Shown one piece after another: positions 1-5,156 of a stretch of DNA of 10,154 bases. The notes under the pieces are model-generated. The model made no database searches, was not told the DNA's origin, and was given only the letters and a program-made list of their open reading frames with translations. Position numbers and translations under genes: made by a program. Within the stretch, counting starts at the first letter, position 1, and each line of letters begins with the position of its first letter. Origin of the DNA: JBBRLG01 sp038231495. GTDB lineage: Bacteria; Planctomycetota; Planctomycetia; Gemmatales; Gemmataceae. The DNA is taken from the NCBI GenBank assembly GCA_038231495.1, contig JBBRLG010000257.1:1-10154 (forward strand), given 5' to 3'.

Positions 1-54
1 CGGGGCGTAAGCCCGACGTGATTTGCAGTCCACCCACGTCGGGCTTACGCCTCG
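1..54. repeat. 20-bp-stem hairpin, dispersed-repeat or terminator-like
   Basis: Bases 1-20 pair with 35-54 around a 14-nt loop (21-34). Bases 4-20 pair perfectly with 35-51, and a single G-T wobble lies further out (3 with 52). No T-run follows, so it is not a textbook intrinsic terminator, although it could end transcription of a gene left of the window. The core GTAAGCCCGACGTG resembles, from memory, intergenic repeats common in Gemmata-like genomes; that was not checked. Confidence 0.75.
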
Positions 55-174
55 ACGCTCGCCTTTTCCGCCAGCGGCCCGATCCTTCGCCCCTCGATTC
101 TACCCGTCAACAATCCACCAAGTGGGGCGCAAGGTTCGTTTCGCCGAGCATTTCCCTTGTGAGGAGCGGAAGTT

Positions 175-408
175 ATGCAAGCTCTACGGGTTAGGAAAGT
201 AGCAGCGGCGTTGTACGGATTTCAGGCAGTTTCTGCAATTTTGAGCAGCACCAGTGTAAATTTGACCAGAACTGGGCTGGCCTGGCAGGTGGCGTCATGG
301 TATACTTCTGGACACATTAGCCGAACGAGGATTCCGCCTGAAGTTCCTGAAAAATCAGGGTTTCGCGTGGAAAACGTGAGAAGATTAGGGCCGCTGCCCG
401 TCTATTAA
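175..408 (+). CDS. Doubtful small ORF, 77 aa, unrecognised
   Basis: The only argument for this ORF is a good ribosome-binding sequence, GAGGAG at 161-166, eight bases before the ATG. The 77-residue product has no motif I recognise, no signal peptide and no clear membrane segment. Its codons include several that are uncommon in GC-rich genomes (CTA, AGG, AGA, TTA), and third positions are about half GC, unlike the strongly GC-biased genes around it. It is therefore most likely a chance ORF in the low-GC gap. If real, it could be a recently acquired or leader peptide gene. Confidence 0.15.
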   Translation: MQALRVRKVAAALYGFQAVSAILSSTSVNLTRTGLAWQVASWYTSGHISRTRIPPEVPEKSGFRVENVRRLGPLPVY

Positions 409-879
409 TTGGCAGAACGGCCTGACGTTTGCTCTAACGATGAAAGTGGCGATGCGGGGTGTCAAGACGACAGCCGACGGTTGGGAACGGAGAATCCCTT
501 AAAGTGGCAACGACATTCAGCGAATAACTGGGTGTTGAGCAAGCCGGTGCCCATTCATACCCGACGCCGGATTGGCTGTCCAGATTGATTAACCGCGTGA
601 CGCGGTCGCAAGGCAAAGCGCGTAAGAAGCGGCAAATAGGTCGAACCTGAAGGGTACGACGAGCATCCAAGAGGGGTCATCCCAATTATCGGCCCTTCGC
701 GTTGGGAACTTGACGAAACTTTGGCCGCTTCTGGTTACGGAATCGCATGAAGGAAGGGACACTTGTCCCGAGGCTTTGACCGGCGACCGGACAACATTGG
801 CAGAAAAGGCTGGCTCCGAACGATACAGGAAAGGGTAAGGCGGCTTCCCCGGCAACCAGGATTTTGCGGATGCGGACAC

Positions 880-885
880 AAGGAG
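880..885 (+). promoter_or_regulatory. Ribosome-binding site that sets the sigma factor start
   Basis: AAGGAG lies eight bases before GTG 894. The in-frame alternatives TTG 864 and ATG 870 have no comparable sequence in front of them, and ATG 870 would place this motif inside the coding region. Confidence 0.65.
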
Positions 886-893
886 TGACGACC

Positions 894-2555
894 GTGACAG
901 GTTTCAAACATCTGGCACTGAAGCAGTTGACGGATCAACAAGTTCGTTTCGCGCCGCCGGCCCACCGGGTCGAACAGCGGTTGCGGGCCGAACGCCTCCG
1001 GGCCGAGATCGATCCCGGCAAACGCTACCCCTATCAGTTCGTGTGCTTCCGGATCACCGACTTCCGCCCCGAGTCGTTCCCGGACCTGTTGATCCCCGGC
1101 GACGAGTTAATCGACGACCTCGACCTGTTCATCAAGGCGTTGCGGGTCGTGACTCTGGAAGAGGTTAGCAAGCGGCTCAACGTCTCGACCAAGACCGTTC
1201 GCCGTTGGCGTAAGTTGGGTCTGGTCGGCCGTCGGGTAATCTTTAACGGGCGTAACCACCTGGCATTTGAACAGTCGGTGCTGGACCGTTTTATGACCGT
1301 TCACCAGGCCCGCGTGGAGCGCGGCAGCCGGTTTTCGCAGCTTAGCGAGGACGAGAAGGAAGAAATCGTCCGCCGTGCCCGCCGCCTGGCGCGGGTCTGT
1401 GGCGGCACGCTTACCGAAGTGAGCCGGCGCATCGCCCGGCGGTTGAACCGCTCGGCGGAGACGGTCCGCTATACGATCAAGAACTTCGACCGAGAGCACC
1501 CGGAACAGGCTCTCTTTCCCAACCTCACCGGGCCACTGGACGCGGCTACGAAGGGTGTCATTTACACCTCTTACCGAAGGGGGATTACCGTGGATATGCT
1601 AGCGAAACGTTTTCAGCGCACCCGCACTTCGATGTACCGCGTGATCAACGAGGTGCGTGCCCAGCGCCTGCTGGAACAACCGCTGGATTACATGCCGCAC
1701 TCGTCCTTCGACGACCCGGCCATGGACGCGACGATTCTCGCGCCGATGCCCGATGCCGAGGCGTACGAGAAGAAGCGCCGCGACATGAAGGCGCCGAAGG
1801 ACGTACCGGCGGAACTTGCACCGCTCTACCAGATGCCCCTGCTCAACAAGGAACAGGAACAGCATCTATTTCGCAAGATGAATTATCTCAAGTACAAGGC
1901 CAGCAAGCTGCGCAACGAGCTGCGCAAAGACGGGCAAGAAGAGGGTGAGGTCGATCCGACCCGCGTGCGCATCCAGCTGCTCAAGGAAATTGAAGACTTG
2001 CAGGTGGAAGCCAACGCGGTCAAGGACTTGCTCATCAAGGCGAACATGCGGTTGGTCGCCACGCCCGCCAAGAAGCACGCCGGCCCGGCCCACAACATAT
2101 TTGAACTGCTGTCCGACGGCAACATGTCGCTGCTGCGGGCGGTCGAGAAGTTCGACTTCGGCCGCAACTTCAAGTTCAGCACCTACGCGACGTGGGCGAT
2201 TATCAAGAACTTTGCGCGCAGCATCCCGGACGAGAACCACCGCCGCGAGCGGTTCGTGACCGGCCACGACGACGTTTTCGATGCCGCTCCGGACGTGCGA
2301 ACCGACGAGCACGAGCAGCTGGTCACGCAGGAGCGGGCCAAGCACAGCGTCAACCGCCTGCTGGAATACCTGGAACCGCGCGAACGCGACATCATCCGGA
2401 TGCGGGCCGGCATGGACGATCACCACAAGGGCATGACTTTGGAGGAGATCGGCCAGCAGTTCGGCATCACGAAGGAGCGCGTCCGCCAGCTGAACCAGCG
2501 GGCGATGAACAAGCTGCGAACCATCGCGAAACAACAGGAACTGGAACTGCCGTAA
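894..2555 (+). CDS. Sigma-70 family RNA polymerase sigma factor with N-terminal HTH modules
   Basis: This 553-residue protein should direct RNA polymerase to promoters. Sigma region 1.2 lies near residues 310-340 (PLLNKEQEQHLF). Region 2 spans about 378-447 and includes KANMRLVATPAKK, RAVEKFDFGRNFKFSTYATW and a divergent IIKNFARSIPDENHRRERF where canonical factors have the region 2.4/3.0 sequence. Region 4 is about 484-547, ending in the HTH TLEEIGQQFGITKERVRQL. Only about 35 residues separate regions 2 and 4, so region 3 appears to be missing. The first 300 residues are unusual: a MerR/excisionase-like HTH at about 87-125 (TLEEVSKRLNVSTKTVRRWR) and two further HTH-like segments near 172-200 and 229-257. 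The GTG start is preferred because of the AAGGAG at 880-885; a longer form from TTG 864 or ATG 870 is possible. It is cytosolic and apparently monocistronic. The sigma identity is secure; the role of the N-terminal part is inferred. Confidence 0.92.
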   Translation: MTGFKHLALKQLTDQQVRFAPPAHRVEQRLRAERLRAEIDPGKRYPYQFVCFRITDFRPESFPDLLIPGDELIDDLDLFIKALRVVTLEEVSKRLNVSTKTVRRWRKLGLVGRRVIFNGRNHLAFEQSVLDRFMTVHQARVERGSRFSQLSEDEKEEIVRRARRLARVCGGTLTEVSRRIARRLNRSAETVRYTIKNFDREHPEQALFPNLTGPLDAATKGVIYTSYRRGITVDMLAKRFQRTRTSMYRVINEVRAQRLLEQPLDYMPHSSFDDPAMDATILAPMPDAEAYEKKRRDMKAPKDVPAELAPLYQMPLLNKEQEQHLFRKMNYLKYKASKLRNELRKDGQEEGEVDPTRVRIQLLKEIEDLQVEANAVKDLLIKANMRLVATPAKKHAGPAHNIFELLSDGNMSLLRAVEKFDFGRNFKFSTYATWAIIKNFARSIPDENHRRERFVTGHDDVFDAAPDVRTDEHEQLVTQERAKHSVNRLLEYLEPRERDIIRMRAGMDDHHKGMTLEEIGQQFGITKERVRQLNQRAMNKLRTIAKQQELELP

Positions 2556-2578
2556 TCGCATTGCCGCGATTCATAGAA

Positions 2579-2615
2579 ACGGGCCGGGCGTCTGAGTTTC
2601 AGACGCCCGGCCCGT
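2579..2615 (+). terminator. GC-rich hairpin just after the sigma factor gene
   Basis: Bases 2579-2595 pair perfectly with 2599-2615, a 17-bp stem closed by a three-base GTT loop, starting 24 bases after the stop codon. The position and strength fit a terminator. No T-run follows (GGTGCTTATATA instead), so it may work poorly as an intrinsic terminator and may instead protect the 3' end, or be another dispersed repeat. Confidence 0.6.
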
Positions 2616-2623
2616 GGTGCTTA

Positions 2624-2721
2624 TATACTCAACGCGGCTCGGTTTGATACAAGCCTGAAGCGCAAGCGAAGGATAGTCCTTCGCTTGCGCTTCAGGCTTG
2701 TGTCAGAGTCCCCCCGTTGAG
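2624..2721. repeat. ~98-bp palindromic element, copy 1 (TATACTCAACGCGG ends)
   Basis: The element begins with TATACTCAACGCGG (2624-2637). Its centre is a perfect stem of 2649-2673 with 2677-2701 around the loop TAG. Pairing continues imperfectly outward through TTTGAT (2643-2648) with GTCAGA (2702-2707). Its right end, CCCGTTGAG (2713-2721), is the complement of the left end less one base. The expected final TATA is absent because the next inverted repeat starts at 2721. A second copy with the same ends lies at 3736-3834. It contains no ORF. Confidence 0.8.
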
Positions 2722-2860
2722 CGGCTCCCCCGGATTGCGCTGCGCTCCATCCGGGGCTACCTTCGTCTACCCGCTGACGCGGGTCTTATCATCAGAACCC
2801 CCGCAAGGGGGTAAGCGAATGTAGCCCCGGATGGAGCGCAGCGCAATCCGGGGGAGCCGC
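2721..2860. repeat. 140-bp element with 40-bp perfect inverted arms and two internal hairpins
   Basis: Bases 2721-2760 and 2821-2860 are perfectly complementary over 40 bp, with four more pairs after one mismatch (2762-2765 with 2816-2819). The 60-base interior holds two further stem-loops: ACCCGC/GCGGGT (2769-2784, loop TGAC) and ACCCCC/GGGGGT (2797-2812, GCAA tetraloop). The whole would fold as a long stem ending in a multi-branch head. It sits between the convergent sigma factor genes and could stop transcription from both sides. The arm sequence (GGATGGAGCGCAGCGCAATC) resembles, from memory, a repeat seen in many unrelated GC-rich bacteria. No transposase is present. Confidence 0.85.
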
Positions 2861-2917
2861 GGCGCAACCCGGGGAAGGAACTCTCCGGAAGATTTGCCAC
2901 ACCCGCCACGTCCCGGC

Positions 2918-3526
2918 TCACCCCTCCGGCAGTTTGCCCCTCAGCGCCGCATACAGCGCCAGGCGGGCGGCGCGCCAGCGCGATTTGATCGTACGGACGC
3001 TGACGCCGACCACTGCCGCGGCCTCCTCCTGGCTCAGCCCCTGGTACCAAAGCAGGTCGAAAACTTCACGCCCCTCCACCGGCAGCCGGTCGGCCTGGTC
3101 GTGGAATTCGGTCCATTCTTCCAACCGGCCCGGCTCGACCGTCCGGTCGCAGGCGGCTTCGTGGACGATCGAGCCGGTGGCGGGCGGGGCGCTGGCGTGG
3201 TGTGCCCCGGAACCCAGCGGGCCGTAGTGGTGCCGGGCCAGGTCAATCAATTCGCGGCGGATTTGTAGCGATGATAGGCGGTAGAAGTCGCGCACCGTGG
3301 CGACCGGCACGGCCTCCAGGGCACGACACAGCCGCAGCACCGCGTTTTGAAACACGTCGGCGGTTTCCTCCCAGCGCCGCACGCCTGGATAGTCGCGCAG
3401 CATCTTGTGCGTGAGGCGGCGGAGGCGGTCGCTCGCCTGGGTCAGCAGGTCGTTGCGCGCGGATACGTCGCCCGACGCCAGGCGGTCGAGACACCCTTGC
3501 AGAAGGACCGACGTTGACTCCGCCAT
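2918..3526 (-). CDS. ECF-type RNA polymerase sigma factor
   Basis: This 202-residue protein has the two-domain layout of an extracytoplasmic-function sigma factor. Sigma region 2 lies at about 25-102, with ETADVFQNAVLRLCRALE matching the core-binding helix and FYRLSSLQIRRELIDLARHHYG matching the -10 recognition part. A proline-, alanine- and histidine-rich linker follows (about 103-145). Region 4 at about 147-195 has LPVEGREVFDLLWYQGLSQ and the HTH AAAVVGVSVRTIKSRWRAAR. The length is normal for the family. The start at 3526 is chosen because homology begins there: the frame stays open to 4039, but upstream codes only for low-complexity repeat and antisense of ribF. The ribosome-binding site is weak (GGTTGGTGG). 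No anti-sigma gene is adjacent, so how activity is controlled is not visible. It converges on the larger sigma factor gene. Confidence 0.9.
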   Translation of the reverse strand: MAESTSVLLQGCLDRLASGDVSARNDLLTQASDRLRRLTHKMLRDYPGVRRWEETADVFQNAVLRLCRALEAVPVATVRDFYRLSSLQIRRELIDLARHHYGPLGSGAHHASAPPATGSIVHEAACDRTVEPGRLEEWTEFHDQADRLPVEGREVFDLLWYQGLSQEEAAAVVGVSVRTIKSRWRAARLALYAALRGKLPEG

Positions 3527-3569
3527 ACCACCAACCCGATTCGTGCCCCGCGCATAGAACCACCGAATG

Positions 3570-3599
3570 ATAATACTCGTTGCCCCGCCGGGCCGCCAA
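3570..3599 (-). promoter_or_regulatory. Candidate promoter of the ECF sigma factor gene
   Basis: Read on the minus strand, TTGGCG (3599-3594) is followed after 18 bases by TATTAT (3575-3570), four and five matches to the sigma-70 consensus. Transcription would start near 3563, giving a leader of about 37 bases before the ATG. This is a pattern match only. Confidence 0.4.
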
Positions 3600-3630
3600 C
3601 CATGAAAACCCGCCGATCCGTCCGCAAGCC

Positions 3631-3695
3631 CCTTGTCTCCTTGTCCCCTTGTCCCCTTGTCCCCTTGTCCCCTTATCTCCTTTGTCTCCTTGTCT
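3631..3695. repeat. Tandem 8-bp repeat, CCTTGTCC-type
   Basis: Eight consecutive units of CCTTGTCC or a close variant fill 3631-3695. Four units (3639-3670) are identical, 3671-3678 is CCTTATCT, and 3679-3687 carries an extra T. A stray unit follows at 3706-3713. On the minus strand the array reads as GGACAAGG units and encodes a low-complexity GDKG-type peptide in the ORF that runs into the ECF sigma factor, which I regard as non-coding. It ends about 32 bases upstream of the candidate -35 of that gene. Unit-number changes by slippage are plausible. Confidence 0.9.
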
Positions 3696-3735
3696 AGCGC
3701 AGTCCCCTTGTCCGCTCTTCCCCCTCTCCCCAAGA

Positions 3736-3834
3736 TATACTCAACGCGGTCCAATGTGACATAAACGCCCGTAGCCACAAGCGGGCCGCTTGTGGCTACG
3801 GGCGTTTGCGTCAAATTGGACTGCGGGCAGTATA
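3736..3834. repeat. 99-bp palindromic element, copy 2 (TATACTCAACGCGG ends)
   Basis: The element is symmetrical about 3785. Bases 3763-3784 pair perfectly with 3786-3807. Pairing continues with few mismatches out to the ends, where TATACTCAACGCGG (3736-3749) faces CTGCGGGCAGTATA (3821-3834). The first 14 bases are identical to those of the copy at 2624, and GTCARA follows the core on the right in both copies. The central hairpin differs from that of copy 1. It ends 41 bases before the ribF start. Confidence 0.85.
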
Positions 3835-3836
3835 AC
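3806..3836 (+). promoter_or_regulatory. Weak candidate ribF promoter overlapping the palindrome end
   Basis: TATAAC at 3831-3836 (five matches to TATAAT) follows TTGCGT at 3806-3811 (three matches to TTGACA) with a 19-base spacer. Transcription would begin near 3843, about 33 bases before the ribF ATG. If real, the right end of the palindromic element supplies the promoter. Spacing and -35 are poor. Confidence 0.25.
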
Positions 3837-3857
3837 CAGGAGGAAACGAGCGGCCTC

Positions 3858-3862
3858 GGAGG
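3858..3862 (+). promoter_or_regulatory. Ribosome-binding site for ribF
   Basis: GGAGG lies 13 bases before ATG 3876. The spacing is longer than usual, but this is the only strong purine motif near the start suggested by homology. Confidence 0.45.
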
Positions 3863-3875
3863 AACGGATACAGGA

Positions 3876-4805
3876 ATGGCAAGCCATAGCGTCGATTGGC
3901 GCGACCCGCCGCCGGACAGCTGCCGGCGCGGCGCGGTCACGATCGGCAACTTCGACGGGGTCCACCGCGGCCACGCCTCGTTGCTGACGACGCTGCGCGG
4001 CCAGGCCGCGACCGTGCGCGGCCCCGCGGTGGCGCTCACCTTCGACCCGCACCCGCTCGAACTCCTGCGCCCGACCCAGAGCCAGCAGCCCTTGACGACG
4101 CTGGCGGAGCGCGCCCGTCTGCTGCAAGAACTCGGCGCGGATCATGTTGTTATCCTGCGGACCGAACCGACTTTGTTGGCGTTGACCGCGGAGGAGTTTT
4201 TCGCGCAGGTGATTCGCGAACGGTTGGACGCGCGCGCCCTCGTGGAAGGAGTCAACTTCGGCTTCGGCCGCAACCGCGCGGGCGACGTCGGCTGCCTGAC
4301 GGCATGGTGCCGGGCCGCCGGGATCGGCATGGTCGTGGTGCCACCGGTCGTCGTGGAGGGCGTCGAGGTGTCGAGCAGTCGCGTCCGCGCGGCACTGCTG
4401 GCCGGAGACGTGGCGACGGCGCAGGAGATGCTGGGACGGCTGTACCGCCTGCACGGCACGGTCGGCGTCGGCCGGCGCCGCGGCCGGACCCTCGGCTTCC
4501 CGACGGCGAACCTGACCGCGACGGAAAACCTGGTGCCGGGCGACGGCGTCTACGCGGTCCTGGCCCACGTGCGGGGCACGGCCTGGCCGGCGGCGGCGAA
4601 CGTCGGGCCGAACCCCACCTTCGGCGAGCAGGCCCGCAAGGTCGAGGTGCATTTGCTCGACTACGAGGGCGACCTGTACGGGCAACCGTTGGCGGTCGAT
4701 TTCGTGCGGCGGTTGCGTGCCACGCGGCCGTTCGCCGGCGTCGAGGACCTGACCGCCCAGCTGCGCCGGGACGTGGAACAAGCCCGGCAGGCGACCGGGT
4801 CGTGA
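3876..4805 (+). CDS. ribF: Bifunctional riboflavin kinase / FAD synthetase
   Basis: The enzyme phosphorylates riboflavin to FMN and adenylates FMN to FAD, supplying flavin cofactors in the cytosol. The N-terminal nucleotidyltransferase half shows IGNFDGVHRGH (G24 to H33), FDPHP, EGVNFGFGRNRAGD and the VSSSRVRAAL version of the family's SSTxIR motif. The C-terminal riboflavin kinase half shows GRTLGFPTANL (L206 to N212), PGDGVYAV, the PTFG loop (P247 to G250) and EVHLLD, where E257 is the likely catalytic base by family analogy. At 309 residues it has the usual family length. ATG 3876 is chosen because family homology starts soon after it; the frame is open back to 3792, but that part lies in the palindromic repeat. 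The frequent neighbours truB, rbfA or rpsO are not present, so it appears to be transcribed alone. No FMN riboswitch is seen upstream. Confidence 0.96.
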   Translation: MASHSVDWRDPPPDSCRRGAVTIGNFDGVHRGHASLLTTLRGQAATVRGPAVALTFDPHPLELLRPTQSQQPLTTLAERARLLQELGADHVVILRTEPTLLALTAEEFFAQVIRERLDARALVEGVNFGFGRNRAGDVGCLTAWCRAAGIGMVVVPPVVVEGVEVSSSRVRAALLAGDVATAQEMLGRLYRLHGTVGVGRRRGRTLGFPTANLTATENLVPGDGVYAVLAHVRGTAWPAAANVGPNPTFGEQARKVEVHLLDYEGDLYGQPLAVDFVRRLRATRPFAGVEDLTAQLRRDVEQARQATGS

Positions 4806-4850
4806 CGACGGCATTGTTTTTTAGTGTAGGATCAAGCGCGGTCTTTTTTC

Positions 4851-4972
4851 GTAACCGTTTACTCCCCCCTTACGAAGGGGGTAGGGGGGTAAAGTGGACG
4901 CCATGACGGAGTAGTTCAATCGTTCTTGACCCCCCCTACCCCCCCTTCGTAAGGGGGGGAGTGAACGGTTAC
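4851..4972. mobile_element. MITE-like 122-bp element with 8-bp target duplication
   Basis: The left arm 4851-4890 and right arm 4929-4972 are inverted copies, starting GTAACCG and ending CGGTTAC and differing by one base change and by C/G-run length. Each arm also contains its own small hairpin around TTACGAA. The 38-base interior has no ORF. The octamer CTTTTTTC flanks the element exactly on both sides (4843-4850 and 4973-4980), as expected for a target-site duplication. It would have to be mobilised by a transposase coded elsewhere. Similar C-run/TTACGAA/G-run repeats are remembered from cyanobacteria; kinship is unverified. Confidence 0.7.
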
Positions 4973-4983
4973 CTTTTTTCTTT

Positions 4984-5072
4984 GGAGTGCAGCGGCTCGA
5001 CGCCGCTTTCTTTCTTTGGCGAGGCAGCTGGCCCCGGAAAAGAAAGAAAGCGGCGTCGAGCCGCCGCACTCC
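4984..5072. repeat. 89-bp hairpin element with 34-bp stem
   Basis: Bases 4984-5017 pair with 5039-5072 with one mismatch (A4991 with C5065), around a 21-base loop. The stem begins GGAGTGC, contains GGCTCGACGCCGC and ends in a TTTCTTTCTTT tract facing AAAGAAAGAAA. It has no protein-coding signal. Its position between the MITE-like element and a gene fragment broken at its left side suggests that repeats have accumulated at a tolerant site. Confidence 0.85.
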
Positions 5073-5095
5073 CAAGAGCGGCCGGCACTCCCAAG
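5066..5095. repeat. Short direct repeat GCACTCCCAAG
   Basis: GCACTCCCAAG occurs at 5066-5076 and again at 5085-5095, 19 bases apart. The first copy overlaps the right end of the 34-bp-stem hairpin, whose left edge (CTTTGGAGTGC, 4980-4990) is nearly its complement. The second copy may be a remnant of another hairpin end. Confidence 0.6.
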
Positions 5096-5156
5096 GAAAC
5101 GAAAACAGGCCCATCTACCCACCCGCGCGGTCGAGGTCACGATTCATGACCCAACC

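Larger units (their letters stand above)
55..893. other. Long gap without a supported gene, upstream of the sigma factor
   Basis: About 840 bases hold no ORF with recognisable protein similarity. Base composition is visibly less GC-rich than in the neighbouring genes, and the short ORFs present use mixed third-position bases. Possible regulatory signals are weak. An extended -10-like TGGTATACT lies at 298-306 without a good -35. TTGGCA at 797-802 followed 19 bases later by GATACA (822-827) lies closer to the sigma gene. GGTCGAACC at 639-647 is a small palindrome. The stretch could be a long leader, a decayed gene or an unrecognised RNA; nothing here decides between these. Confidence 0.5.

Noticed and set aside
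639..647. GGTCGAACC resembling a tRNA T-arm
   Set aside because: No acceptor, D or anticodon arms surround it. It is only a short palindrome.
434..965. Several overlapping minus-strand ORFs of 73-96 codons
   Set aside because: They overlap one another in different frames, and none has recognisable motifs, a convincing ribosome-binding site or the codon bias of the neighbouring genes.
1866..2561. 231-codon minus-strand ORF inside the sigma factor gene
   Set aside because: It is antisense to sigma regions 2 and 4 and has no recognisable protein motif.
3631..3695. CRISPR-like array
   Set aside because: The units are 8 bp and directly adjacent, with no spacers, and no cas genes are present.
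3792..3875. N-terminal extension of RibF
   Set aside because: These codons lie in the palindromic repeat and the ribosome-binding region. Family similarity begins after ATG 3876.
2918..4039. A 373-residue form of the ECF sigma factor on -
   Set aside because: The added N-terminal part is antisense of ribF, the palindrome and the octamer array. Sigma homology and a plausible promoter place the start at 3526.
3741..4814. 357-codon minus-strand ORF and 336-codon plus-strand ORF over ribF
   Set aside because: Both are other-frame readings of a GC-rich gene with clear RibF motifs. Their products are Arg/Ala/Gly-rich without domains.
4870..4960. G-quadruplex from the G-runs of the MITE-like arms
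   Set aside because: Each strand offers only two or three long G-runs close together. The hairpin and arm-arm pairing explain the sequence better.
5016..5156. TTG start for the WD40 fragment
   Set aside because: It lies within the hairpin repeat, has no ribosome-binding site, and codes for sequence unrelated to WD40 proteins.
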